DNA of 64,000 bases from Nitzschia sp. DOCU1 (taxonomy: Eukaryota > Bacillariophyta > Bacillariophyceae > Bacillariales > Bacillariaceae), in the NCBI GenBank assembly GCA_951394045.1, contig OX595987.1, forward strand, positions 2,294,001 through 2,358,000. The letters run 5' to 3'. The notes under the pieces are model-generated. The model saw only the letters and a program-made list of their open reading frames with translations. It did no database searches and was not told the DNA's origin. Both the position numbers and the translations under genes were made by a program. Of the stretch, positions 11,830 through 22,506 are shown in pieces (within the stretch, counting starts at the first letter, position 1; each line of letters opens with the position of its first letter).

Positions 11830-13306
11830 CGTTCTTTCTCAGCAGTATCCAAATATTTTTCAAATGAGAAGTATTCAAGCACCGAAGCAAATAGCAAGTC
11901 GATTCTTCCCACACGAAAACCTTCCGATTCACCCGTTCGGCGTCGAAAAGCAACAACTTGATCCTCTCGCTCTTCTCGGTGTGGGCTCAAAACTGTACAG
12001 CGGTAAAAAAGGGGTATCCAGATACCAGGGATATGCACAGGATGCCACTCGAAGGAACGAAAATGCCATATTTGGCGAGGGGCATTAACGATGTCGCACC
12101 ACGGTAAACTGGAGCCTTTGATGCGGTCATAGTCTTTTGCTAGAGCATCCTGTTACCGGTAGTCTCTCTATTGTTGACAGGTTGGATACTGTCACCGGTA
12201 TTCTGAGCCCGCGCGCCAGCACTCTATGACTGCATCAATGTCGGCAGCATGTTTTAGGCCGGATCTTTTGGCTTCCGCACCGATGTCAAACATTCTGTTG
12301 TAGCAAATCATCAGCACGACCATCGGAGCTATCCATAAGGCGAAGAACCTCTACAAGATGCTAAGAAGTAGAGAGACATGTGACAGACTTCACGCGAAAA
12401 TCAGCATAGTTTGGTACTCTATTAGTCTGTTTCTGGCAACTAGATACGGTGCCGTGCAAATCCGGGAGTCTCATAATATCCAACGATCCGTTACTGTATG
12501 CCAAAAGCTGAACATGACTCCAGGAGTCTTTCTGCTTGAGGCGTACGGTCGGCTGTCGATTTTGAATACCGTTGCTGGGTGGGAGCTGGCCTCTGAGACA
12601 ACGTTGGGGATCTTGTTGTTGTGGGGGGATGATGTCACGCGTGCAGGCAAAGGGCAACGACGGTCACATATCGCGTCAAGTCGGGCTATACAACGTGCGG
12701 GCTTGGCCAATTCGAAAAATATCGTCAAGCGAAGAATAGGGCGTTCTTTTCCATGTGATGGCGGACGCGAAAGATGTACAGCTGGTCTGGGTTAGTACCA
12801 CTGAATCCGTGTGACAAACAACTGGAGCGCTTCCTGCAATCGTGGTGTTTCAGGCAAACTTCCCAAATCCAAGCTCAATGTCGACGTGCCTCCAAATCGT
12901 TGTATCTTGGTGTGAAAAGGCCGACAATTTCGGATTGGGTTGTGCCACATACTACGAATTATCCCCGACGCTCAAAAACGACATGGAGAACGCGAGCGGC
13001 CAAGAGGATGGCAGATGCTCATTTGAGGACCAAGCAGTAAGTTTTTCACGCTCTGGTAGGGACATGCTGCCAACTGTAGCCCACACTCACAGCCACGGTG
13101 GGTTGCCGAGAGCTTACGATGAGCTCTGATGGTGGGCTGCAGTCGGTAATTGGTTGTTCGTCGCAGGCCGGTTGTCTTGGGATCGTTGAATCGGTCCCAC
13201 TAGTTCAAAAAAAGCTGATGATGGGAATGATATCATTCTTTCCTACTATTGTGGCACATCGCCTTAGTGGAACTTTTCAGTTCAAGCCACAGCCGATACT
13301 TTAAAT
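11830..13306. other. gene-poor 1.5 kb stretch
   Basis: Between the LRR-gene start and the DGAT1 stop, both on the minus strand. Open frames exist (for example 12358..12795 +) but look random in composition. The best coding-like part is a frame at about 12815-13037 (+), listed separately. No transposon ends or long repeats were seen. Confidence 0.4.
12815..13124 (+). pseudogene. possible gene remnant or short spliced gene
   Basis: An open frame preceded by a stop at 12812 reads through VVFQANFPNP and SWCEKADNFGLGCATYYEL to a good donor (GACCAAGCA|GTAAGT, 13037/13038). An acceptor (CTCACAG, ending 13095) would add about nine residues and then a TGA. Composition is protein-like, with cysteines, but there is no convincing ATG upstream in frame; an internal ATG exists at about 12875. 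It could be a decayed gene or the end of a gene whose 5' exon I cannot place. Function unknown. Confidence 0.2.
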
Positions 13307-15733
13307 CTATCTTAGTAAGCAGACGTTTTGGAACATCACATGGCAGGTTTGTTCGCCGTCGAAAATGTCAGGAGAGCCATGCAGGGATTTATATCTGTAG
13401 TCGATGGCATACAGAAGGATCGCCACTGTAGATGCAGGATGGGCGTTAGCAGAATTCGTTTTGAAATCTCGAACTTAGCAACTCTGTCACTTACTTGGCT
13501 GGCCGACCAGGCAGAAGCACGTCCAAAACATAATATTTCCCACAGACGAGTCCGGATACTTCCGATAGAGGTATTTTGTCAGAATCACCAGCGGAACCTG
13601 CCCCATCATACCCAGGAAGGACCACGGACGCAGCATGTGGAATGGAATACTAACAATCAACTCATGCATGACCGCCGAAAAAAAGAAGATGACAAGCGTC
13701 GCCAGTGATTTTGGGATACCCTTGCGCACGCAAGGGAAGTAAAGGTGGCGGACAAGCCAGTAATGGACGGGAAGATTCCATAGTCTCCAGTACACAGACA
13801 CCTCTCCAGAATTCCACCAATCCTTGTAGAAGACCCTGTCGCCGAATCGAAGTAGCTCCGCGCAAAGATTTAGGTATAAGTGAAAGTAGAAGTAGAACAC
13901 CATCAGCCACAAATATGTATTCGGGATGCTGAGCTTCAACCAATACTCTGCCATGAGCGAATATGTAATCTTTCCACCAGTCTCTTCCAAGTCTTGCATC
14001 AGGTGTTCGAGCGTTGGGGCTACTGTTTGGGCAATCAAGAATGAAAATAGAGAAAACACAATAACCATCCGCATAACAATTCCCAGGACTCGAATGAACC
14101 GAACTCGAGGAGTTTTGGGGAACGCAATCTGATAGGTAAGAGTAGGTGCAATCCAGAAGTAAAAGATGTTGCCCAAGGTAACGTTACTGAAGCGGAGAGG
14201 GTCAAAAAGTAAGATTGGCCGATAGATTCTCAAGAAAGCGCCGACGCCCAGCAGCCTGCTTACCGTGGATATTCGATACCCATGTCACCTTGATCCAAGT
14301 TCTCGATGATCGACAAGGTTGCCTGGTGATGGTTTTCTCCTTCTTTTTTCTTTGACGACAGGCGATAGTCTTGGTTGGCGAGAGCATAAGACAGGAGCTT
14401 CATCCAAACTATGCAAGCATTTAACATCAAGCATGCACCAATGGTCGGAACCCCAATAAAATTCCATACAATCAAGATGCTAACTGCAAGCGATAAATGG
14501 GCGGTGATCTGATGCAGCATCATCCCCACTGGCTCGTAAAGTTTCTTGTACGCAAGGAGCCACTCGATCCCAAATGCAAAAACCAAAGACAACGACAGAG
14601 CCAGCATACCCGTGACAAATGGGAATTGATCCCACGTTTCAAGAGAAAATTTCGACAAATCAGGTATGGCGGATAGCACAAAACCATATCTGCGGGCTAA
14701 TGAAATCCACGCGCCGTCAGCAGCTATCGATGAAAAATTTAAGGGAGAGAGCATGCAGCGTAGAATACTTACTGGAATTCAAAATGAGGCGGAAATTGCT
14801 GACAATCAAAATGATCATGGCCAAGTTAAAGAATCCTCGATAGTTCTGAGTCTGGGCTTCAGCGCTGAGAAATGACGGAGCTGAAGTTCGATGCATGGGC
14901 TTGGATGGCGGGTAGCCCTTCTTTTCTGACTTGTCGGCATCTTGAGACTGCGACTTGGTACGGAACATGTTTGCTTTGGGCAACTTAGACATTGACGGTC
15001 GCTTCACCATACCAGGGCGCCTTTCCGGCTGCGCAAAGTACAGTGGTGGGAGAGTACCTCGTTCAGCTTGTGGCATGGCTTCAGCCATGTTAATTTGCTG
15101 CTGCCTTCGGAATTCCTCCTCTGCATTCCTTGCGGCCTCCTCCTTTAAAAAAGCGTCTGTCTCGCAATAAGCACACGCTTCAGAAAGTAGTTGAATCCAC
15201 TGCGTTTTCTCTGCAAGCGAGGGCGTAGAAAATCGCAAAAGCGGGACAATGTCTGCCGACTCCTCCTTGGTGCTGCTAGAATCAAAGTGGTAGATTGAAA
15301 ACACAAAGAAGTATGCTCCAACTTCATCAATGGGAGGCTCTTTGCCCCGTGGTGTGGATTTTGAGACGTGTCGACGATTGCGTTTCCATCCTTCATCGCG
15401 GACAGCGCAGCCCCGAAGTGGCAGCATGTATCGGGGCGAAGTTTCCAAGTGGGAATAGTAGTAATAGATTCGTCCTCGATCTAGACTGACAAACCGAAGA
15501 GCCCATTTCGTTCCACCCCAGCCAATCGACCTATCCTGCCACTTGAAGAGGTAGCCACTTTTGCCTAGAGGAGGAAGAACCTCGGCCGAAGAATCATCCC
15601 CTAAACGGGCGAGCTTTTCTTTCACCGCGTTCAATTCTTTCTCAAGTGCCCGTGCCCGAGATTTCAAGTCCTCAAAGTCTTCCGACTCATCTCCACTTTT
15701 GGACTCTTTGCCGTTCGAAAGGATACCTAACAT
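13307..15733 (-). CDS. DGAT1: acyl-CoA:diacylglycerol acyltransferase 1 with N-terminal PH domain
   Basis: Four exons, 15733..14773, 14723..14264, 14186..13495 and 13425..13307; introns 49, 77 and 69 nt; 743 aa. It catalyses the last step of triacylglycerol synthesis in the ER. Residues about 58-180 form a PH domain (SGYLFKWQDR, WALRFVSLDRGRIYYYY, with a C-terminal Trp helix). The MBOAT part from about 290 has the DGAT1 blocks: FYKDWWNSGEVSVYWRLWN, PVHYWLVRH and the catalytic-His block FFSAVMHELIVSIPFHM. Splicing the last exon completes GQP-MAILLYAIDYRYK, the usual DGAT1 C-terminus; without it the protein would stop at GQPSK. A PH domain on DGAT1 is an algal feature and suggests phosphoinositide control. 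Retention of the 49-nt first intron would truncate the protein; see findings. Confidence 0.92.
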
Positions 15734-16215
15734 GACGGAATATCAAGTTGCATCAGATATTATAGAAATAAAATAAAATGGACAACAAGGCATTGTAGGA
15801 CGACGGTCGATGTCATCTTCGCGAACGAAAAGGAATCTTTCGGCGGTGTGATGATGTCGCGCTAGGTTTTCTCGATAGCCGAATCACAAACGACCACATC
15901 GATTCTTGGATGTTTTTGGCGGGGAACTACCGATGGAGAAGCACGGGCACCAAGCATTGCACGATTATGTCCGTTGAACGTCACGGAATGCTCGACGGGC
16001 GCGTGGAGGTGCTCGCACAATTCCGGCGAAATCATCAGTTTATTCAGCCATTAAAATGTTTATGCTCTTCGGCGATGGTCCGTCTCGCCTCATTTTTTCT
16101 GATTCCTACATCACCACCACAGCTCCCTCCAACAACAAGATCATTTCGACCCTTCTTGGCGAGGCCATTGAGCTAAACCCCTCCGGGCCTTTCAACCTTC
16201 ACACTACTTTCAACC
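15734..16215. other. divergent promoter between DGAT1 and a disordered-protein gene
   Basis: About 480 nt with both 5' leaders. Nothing specific recognised. Confidence 0.4.
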
Positions 16216-18639
16216 ATGGGGGGAGACAAGCTTCAAACCGAGGATGAGCAGCCTCCTATGTGCGGTGGTGCTGTGTTCAACAAGTTTCGCCCGAAGAGCA
16301 GAGAAAAGAAAGAGAAGAGCCTTCGCCGGGGTTTCAGGTCGTTTGATCAGCGCCCCGTCATGACGGAATCTCGATCGGCGACATCTTACGATACCACGGT
16401 TGAGGATGAACTCGTCAGCCCAGAAGCTGCACTTCTAAACGAGCACAGTCTGTCCAGGAGGGGGAGTCGTTTCTTCATGTTTCGCAAAGGCATGACCCCG
16501 ATCTCGGAAGAGCCTACTTACGGCAACATCGACGCTCTTAGAACTGAATATTTATTGGATGAACCTAAGTTTACCACGGAGGAGCTAGCTCCAAGTGAGA
16601 GTATCGCCCTTCAATTTGACCCGAACGATGTCATCAAGCTGCGGAGCCAGCATATCAAGGCCATGGCTAGCAAGGGTGTTACAACGAAGCCTAGCATGCC
16701 TCTTAAGTCGTCTCTACGTTCCTCATCCCCTCGTTCACCCAAAAGAATTGCAAAGGAGATAACCACGAAGGACTTCGGTTTGGACAGTCTGGCAACTCCC
16801 GACATGAGAAAGCTGGGTAATGCGAATTCGATGAAAGAAGTCGTAACAAAGCAACAAGAAATGCTGAAGGTCATTGCATCTCAGAATCAATACTATCGCC
16901 AAAAGCTTGGAGCCGCACAAGTAACTTTTCACAAAGTTCACAAGAGCCAGATGACTCAAGCGGATGTTATCGAAAAGCTACAACTCGAAAAGAGTTCGTT
17001 TGAAGCTGAAACTCTCATGCTACGAGAAGAAATGGCCGCCGTTCGGGAACAACTTGCCCTTTTCCAACAGCAGCTAGCACAAACGGTTGCACAGAAACCA
17101 AGTGAGACAAATTCCTCTGTCAGCCAGAACAAAGAACTGCCAACAAAGTCCACGCCTGCGCGGCCGACTCTCACGCCATTAAATGCTGCACGAAAGACTC
17201 AGAGTCCCCAGCCCTTGGCGTCACCGCCAAACGATGCCAGAAAGAAGCATGATAGTTCGCCTCTCAAGACAAACAATGTGCCAATCAAAACAACAGGCGA
17301 GAACACAAGAAAGTCCGAGGTTGCATCTGATCCCGCCCAAAACTATTGGAAGCGGGAATGGGAACTCAGCATGAAGGGCATGGTGGAGCCAGAAGACGAA
17401 GAGGTTCGGGCACAGGTTGAAATTGACGAGAACATGGAGGAACAACGAAGCGAGATTTCGTTGGAGTGCTCTAAAAGTGCCGAGTCGTCAGTAGATGTTC
17501 CTGTTCGAGGAGTGGACCCACCGGAGGTCAAGCGGTCACCACCGAGGCCCGTGGAGTATGAGAAGGATATGAAATATGTCCACCAGCTTTTCGAGAAGTA
17601 CCACAATACCGAAGTAGATGAGAAGGAGGAAATACAAGCCAAGCCGAGTGTTGGAAGTGAGTTTGACGAGAGTAAACTTGCCAGGGAAGAACAAGAAACT
17701 CTGGTCGAGATTGAAAACATGATGGAGGTGGATCGAGTGTACAGCCAGAGACAAGAGGCAATGGCTCGCATGAGAGCTTTATACGAAAGTGGAGAATTCG
17801 ATGAGAACAAGGTCCTAAACATGGATCCACAAAAACATCCCAACCCTGAACCCACAAAGCCAACTCATCAGGAAAATAAGCACCCGCATTCACCCGGTCG
17901 CAAAGAATCTCGCAAGCCTGCCGTGGAAGAGGAGCATTCCTCTAGATCCCAACACAGCCGTGTAAGATTCAAGCAATCGGTCAAGGAAGGGAATCATATG
18001 GCACCTCTGTACGAAAACCAACAGCTTACAAATGACCCCAGGGACAATCCTCTCCTTCCTAGTATGCGCCTACACGAGCCAACTGTTATGGACCCATCCA
18101 CGCACAGCAGGTTTTCTTCTGTGACTGAGCAGTCAGACTATGGGCCTGTTCGGGAGCATTCCACCCGAAGCGAGCGTTCTGCTTTCGATGCTAGACACGA
18201 AATTTCCCAGCATACCGAGGCAACGGAATACGCCGATTTCATCGAGCATTCTACTTCCAGACACAATGCATATTTGTGGGCCCAGTCTGGCAGAAGCGAA
18301 CGCAGTTCCTATGCACCAAGGAATGAATATTCTACACGCAGTGGACGATCAGACCATGATTCGAGACACTCTTACAGAAGCGACGTCAACGATAGCGTCA
18401 GGCCAAAAGAGTCCGAGCGAAGCGAACGCACCGTGGCGGAAGTACGCGAACCCAGTCAACAAGGACGAAAAGGAGCAACCTACAAAATTATCATGACGAG
18501 CCCTACACATAATGGATATGGGAAGCGCCATCAGTCACCAGCTAGAAGCAGAGGTCAGGAACCATCGGAACGATCGGAGAGATCGCTCTTTGGTCGACAT
18601 GCGATCGAGTTGTGTGCACATCCACGGGGAGTAGTTTAA
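16216..18639 (+). CDS. large disordered protein with a central coiled coil, unknown function
   Basis: 807 aa, single exon, ATG at 16216 in good context (accATGGGG). I do not recognise a catalytic domain. Residues 1-60 are basic (FRPKSREKKEKSLRRGFRSF). Residues about 200-305 form a coiled coil (MKEVVTKQQEMLKVIASQN, FEAETLMLREEMAAVREQL). A second charged helical region spans about 440-540. Residues 640-770 are rich in Ser/Arg/Glu/His with loosely repeated RSERS units (STRSERSAFDARHE, SGRSERSSYAPRNE). Composition suggests a scaffold or cytoskeletal linker under phosphorylation control, but that is inference only. Codon use is like its neighbours and there is no signal peptide. Confidence 0.75.
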   Translation: MGGDKLQTEDEQPPMCGGAVFNKFRPKSREKKEKSLRRGFRSFDQRPVMTESRSATSYDTTVEDELVSPEAALLNEHSLSRRGSRFFMFRKGMTPISEEPTYGNIDALRTEYLLDEPKFTTEELAPSESIALQFDPNDVIKLRSQHIKAMASKGVTTKPSMPLKSSLRSSSPRSPKRIAKEITTKDFGLDSLATPDMRKLGNANSMKEVVTKQQEMLKVIASQNQYYRQKLGAAQVTFHKVHKSQMTQADVIEKLQLEKSSFEAETLMLREEMAAVREQLALFQQQLAQTVAQKPSETNSSVSQNKELPTKSTPARPTLTPLNAARKTQSPQPLASPPNDARKKHDSSPLKTNNVPIKTTGENTRKSEVASDPAQNYWKREWELSMKGMVEPEDEEVRAQVEIDENMEEQRSEISLECSKSAESSVDVPVRGVDPPEVKRSPPRPVEYEKDMKYVHQLFEKYHNTEVDEKEEIQAKPSVGSEFDESKLAREEQETLVEIENMMEVDRVYSQRQEAMARMRALYESGEFDENKVLNMDPQKHPNPEPTKPTHQENKHPHSPGRKESRKPAVEEEHSSRSQHSRVRFKQSVKEGNHMAPLYENQQLTNDPRDNPLLPSMRLHEPTVMDPSTHSRFSSVTEQSDYGPVREHSTRSERSAFDARHEISQHTEATEYADFIEHSTSRHNAYLWAQSGRSERSSYAPRNEYSTRSGRSDHDSRHSYRSDVNDSVRPKESERSERTVAEVREPSQQGRKGATYKIIMTSPTHNGYGKRHQSPARSRGQEPSERSERSLFGRHAIELCAHPRGVV

Positions 18640-19170
18640 CAACAAGGGACTGTGGGGAGATCAAATCTAACGAAACGCTGATTACGAGTGAATCATTGAA
18701 TTTTCACAAATTTGTTACAGCTACTCGTAAAATTGAACCTACTAAATGCATAGTTTTTATACGGACGAGGTCGACCATGACTTTCATTGAAAACATATAG
18801 GATAATGTTGTGCACTCCCATCTTTTCGTTATGCCTCGCTCGCGTGCATAGTTGATGTAATGTATCAGATACTAGGAAGGAGTGCAGGCATACCTTGTTT
18901 GCTGCTGTTGTTTGGGACTATGAGAGATCCTCGTCGTCGCTTTCTTGATTGCAAGTTTAGTTTGATCGCATGGGTCAATCGATTTCGCCTATCCGGCGTC
19001 CGCCGCGCGGGACGATAGCGCAGACAAAAGCCGCACACCACCGCGTCGACTACAAAAAGATCGACGATGGTAAAGCAAACACAACACAAATGGGATGGGA
19101 CCACTTTTGCCTAATCATCTCATTGACAAATCTGAAGCACCTCAAGGTCATCTTTGCTACATAGAACAAA
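18640..19170. other. intergenic region, nothing recognised
   Basis: 530 nt between two plus-strand genes. It contains the 3' end of the disordered-protein gene and the promoter of dynactin p62. Small open frames on both strands look random. Confidence 0.4.
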
Positions 19171-20813
19171 ATGAAGGGGGAAAATTCAGCCCATGTGCTG
19201 TACGTTGATCACCAGGGACACCCGGCCCCCTTGTCCATGTGCTATCACGCGACGGCGTCTCGGCGTTTGGCATCGGCCATTGACCGCCAGCCGCCGTCGA
19301 CAATCACAGAGGTGGACTCTGCATTCTGCCCTCAATGCCTGGCCTTCCATGATTCCACTTCGGCTGCCTCTCTTGGTTATTGCCCCAAAGCCACCTGCCG
19401 CCTATGTCCGATCTGTAGATCAGTGGCAAGCATTGGTGTGGACGAGTCGGATTGCGTTTACAAATGCGGCCTTTGCGACTGGACGAGTCGCCAGTGCTCA
19501 CTGTACACGCCAGTCACCGCTGGCGACAACGGTGTGGTCACTCAAGAAGAACTAGAAAAAGCATCTGACGAGCTACTTGCTCAATGGACGGAACGCCGGC
19601 TGCAACGGAACCAGGCAGCCGATGATCACTATAAAACGATGCTGCAAACGCTGGAAGGCATGGCCAAGGAACAAGTAAAGGGACAGAGATCGACTTTCTT
19701 CTGGTTACCTACTGCGAATGTGCGAAAGAAGGATGGACCGGAGGGGTGGTCTATAGAAGCACTGGAAGATTCCCTAGAGGATAGGAAAAAGCTCGTAGCG
19801 GCGTCCCTAGCTGAAACGGTGGGAGCCCAGGACCTGCAATTCGCTTCTCTCTACGTTGACCAAGTTCTGGACGAATCACTAAACGACAAACCAGTGGAAT
19901 CTGTTTTGTTGCAAGGGGGTGGCGATGCCTCTAGTTCTCTAGAAGCTTTGCTGCCGCTTCCAATTCCTCTTCGGCCTCGTAAATCAAGGCGTTGTCGTGC
20001 TGAACTTTCGGAAGGAAGGCCCGGTATCTTGGTGAAACCAAAGCTAAACCCTCTGGAAGGAGATTCTAGTCTTCGGACAGGACATGCGCAGTGGTGGAAA
20101 AAGGTATGTTCGTTCCGCTGTACGATAGTCGGCATATTTCTCCGTTGCCCACACTCTTTGTGTTCCCTTTTCAGGACTCAAGTGCTGTGCAAGTGTTACC
20201 AAAGATCAGAGTCGTTAAACACGCCTCAGACGAAGCCAAACATGCATTTCTATTAAAAGTTTCCAACCCGACGCTGGGTACCATTCGTCTAAGGCTAGCT
20301 TCTTCGGAGTATTCGGGTGAACCACTGTGGGACGATCTTTCAACCACGACATCACGTTTGCAGGATATTTTGGTAGATCCATTCACCGACCACCATATGA
20401 ATGCGGAATTGAATTCCCTTGTAGTCAAAGGGTTGGAACCGACAGAGCTCTGCGGATTAGAACCTGCGGAGGATTCGTTTTTGGAACTCGGCAAAACTAT
20501 CGATGAAGTACCGGAACCAGTTGCTAGTTGGGACGCCAAGCAAGCCCTTGCGGGTTCCAACGTCGCCACCACTGGCGGGCCGACTGCCTCATTGAAATTC
20601 CTTGCAAGCAAAAGTTCAAATGGCTGGTTTGAGCTTGTCGTGTTGGAGGCCTCGACGCCGAGTGGAATCGATAGGGCCGTCCCACTTGCGATGCAGATCG
20701 AAGTTGGAAATGGATCATGGGAATCGTCCTTGGTGCAGCCGGAAATCAAAGGTGACGGCGGAGATGGAAAAGACACGGTGTCATTCGATGTAGTCATTGC
20801 ATGGCATAGCTAG
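19171..20813 (+). CDS. DCTN4: dynactin subunit p62 (DCTN4) family
   Basis: Two exons, 19171..20103 and 20175..20813, intron 71 nt (AAAAAG|GTATGT ... TTTTCAG|GAC, phase 0), 523 aa. A pointed-end component of dynactin, the dynein activator. Residues about 50-115 hold the family's cysteine clusters (CPQCLAFHD, YCPKATCRLCPIC, CGLCDWTSRQC), likely binding zinc. The centre is helical (LLAQWTERRLQRNQ). PLRPRKSRRC near residue 270 matches the conserved basic CxxC-like block, and the exon junction leads into VQVLPKIRVVKH, as in p62 beta-rich C-termini. Diatoms build no flagella in vegetative cells, so a role in cytoplasmic dynein transport is more likely. Confidence 0.82.
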
Positions 20814-21304
20814 AAATGTCTGGAATCACAAATGATTTTGTTAATACAAGAAAAAAGCTGAAATATCACAGCTTGACACCGAGAAATCGATCGCATACTT
20901 GGGAGCAGTGTAGATACCCTCCTTACTCGCAAAAAGTAGCAGGCGATGATCTAAAGTATGTGCTGACTCCAGAGCAGGAGAACGAGTACCCCAGTGGTTA
21001 CTGTTGGCCGCACTCATCAGCACAACAATCGATAGCTCGGTACATGGCTCATCGTCAAACTTGAATCGCAGTAGTCAAATGTCGCGCATCACATGCATTC
21101 GAACGCGCGCACCTCTCCCTCCGACACGTCAGTCGCCGTCTTCGTAAGTTAGACCGGTGATGATCCATTCCCCAATCGTCACCTCGCGACGATCGACGAA
21201 GTTCCATGTCGATGATGCCAAATCTGCTTTCTCTCATATGATACTGCCAATCTCACCTCTGTTCATTTTCTGAACATTACTACGAACTACTCAAACCCAT
21301 TACA
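20814..21304. other. intergenic region upstream of glutaredoxin 1
   Basis: 490 nt. It holds the promoter and leader of the plastid glutaredoxin gene. No other feature seen. Confidence 0.4.
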
Positions 21305-21757
21305 ATGAAGGTTTCCATGTCTTTCATCGGCGTTTCAGCCGTTGCCCTCCTCGCCGGCGTTGCGACGTCATTCACCGTTGGCCCACAAAAAAATGCTCTG
21401 TCAAGCTTTGTTGCTTCGCGCTCCTCTCGGTCGCCAACGACGCTGAGAATGTCCCAGGATGAATTTGCCAAGTCTGAGATTGAATCAAATACTGTTGTCG
21501 TTTTCAGCAAGAGCTATTGTCCATACTGCGCAAAAACTAAGGAACTTTTCACAAGCATGGGAGTCGATTTCAAGGTTCACGAACTTGACAAAATGGGGGA
21601 TGACGGCCCAGAATTGCAGATGGCTCTTTTCAAGATGACTGGTCAGAAATCTGTACCAAATGTGTTTGTCAAGGGACAACACATTGGTGGAAACGACGAT
21701 ACCCAGGCTGCCGCGAAGGCAGGAAAGCTCCAAGAACTGTTGGGAGTGGCCAAGTAA
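21305..21757 (+). CDS. plastid dithiol glutaredoxin (CPYC)
   Basis: 150 aa, single exon. It reduces protein disulphides and mixed disulphides with glutathione. Residues 1-22 form a signal peptide (GVSAVALLAGVATS) followed by Phe at +1, then a Ser/Arg-rich transit region up to about 48: a diatom plastid leader. The thioredoxin-fold domain has the CPYC active site (FSKSYCPYCAKT), the cis-proline block KSVPNVFVKGQHIGG and the GSH-binding GGNDDT. The C-terminal half is nearly identical to the next gene's product, so the two are tandem duplicates sent to different compartments. Confidence 0.93.
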   Translation: MKVSMSFIGVSAVALLAGVATSFTVGPQKNALSSFVASRSSRSPTTLRMSQDEFAKSEIESNTVVVFSKSYCPYCAKTKELFTSMGVDFKVHELDKMGDDGPELQMALFKMTGQKSVPNVFVKGQHIGGNDDTQAAAKAGKLQELLGVAK

Positions 21758-22013
21758 TTAGGTTTTCGTGAGCTATCCCAGCTTTGGCATTTCACCAGGG
21801 GCATGCTATGACCTAATAAATTCATATTTTGCTGATTGATAACCTGTTGATTGCTCCATATACTGAAAACATTCCTGTAGAAATGAAGCTAGAATCAGCG
21901 GAGCCTTCCCGGAAGTCCTCCTTTTGTCAAAACGTTTTTCTCAAGAACAGTCAGAAACTATCTATTTCTAGCAAGGAGAAACTTCCTCAATTCCATTAGT
22001 ACCTTGACCGAAG

Positions 22014-22274
22014 TTAGTAGTTAGTATCGTAGAGCCCCCGGGCTTTGACTTCGATAGCTCGATCGGTGGGCTGGGGTGCTGTGCTTGTTCGAGTCTCGTA
22101 GTAGTCGTGAGTCGAATCCATCGACATCGTAAGAGGACGAAGATCATTGCATACGTCATCGCAGCTTTCCGTATGTAAGCTGACACCATACTTATAGTAA
22201 ATGACGTCATAGAACGGGTTTTTGTGTAAAATCGTATCCAGACCATGTTGAGTAAAGTCAAATTCGCCAGTAGG
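22014..22274 (-). CDS. possible terminal exon of an unplaced minus-strand gene
   Basis: An 86-codon open frame ends in TAA at 22014 and begins right after an acceptor-like TATTAG. It reads FDFTQHGLDTILHKNPFYD, then VIYYKYGVSLHTESCDD, with a natural-looking composition. No ATG precedes it in this frame, so it would be a last exon. A short candidate first exon (ATGGCAGCAAGTTCATCG, with a GG|GTAAAA donor near 22311) is out of phase with this frame and would instead join the overlapping frame ending at 21968. Both readings are weak, and it may be chance. Confidence 0.22.
   Translation of the reverse strand, partial: PTGEFDFTQHGLDTILHKNPFYDVIYYKYGVSLHTESCDDVCNDLRPLTMSMDSTHDYYETRTSTAPQPTDRAIEVKARGLYDTNY
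22202..22209. promoter_or_regulatory. CRE-type palindrome TGACGTCA
   Basis: Perfect palindrome 305 nt upstream of the mitochondrial glutaredoxin ATG. It also overlaps the doubtful minus-strand frame above. Confidence 0.4.
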
Positions 22275-22506
22275 CTAATACCTATGATACATTGACTGGG
22301 ATTCCTTTTACCCCAGGAGAAGGAACGCCGATGAACTTGCTGCCATCGTGGCTACGAGTAGTCTATTTGAGAATCATTTTTCGCTCACAATGACGAAGTC
22401 AGAACGACTCGTCAAACTGAACTATCAGCGCAACAGGAAACTTTCAGGCAAAACAGACTGCACAAGAAAGCACCCAGAAGGTACCCGGCCACTTCGACTT
22501 TGAACC

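Larger units (their letters stand above)
21758..22506. other. intergenic region between tandem glutaredoxins
   Basis: 750 nt. It contains a possible minus-strand exon (22014-22274) and one TGACGTCA palindrome, both listed separately. Confidence 0.4.

Noticed and set aside
12358..12795. 145-codon plus-strand frame in the gene-poor stretch
   Set aside because: It has an ATG, but composition is random-like, there is no motif, and the opposite strand is equally open in places.
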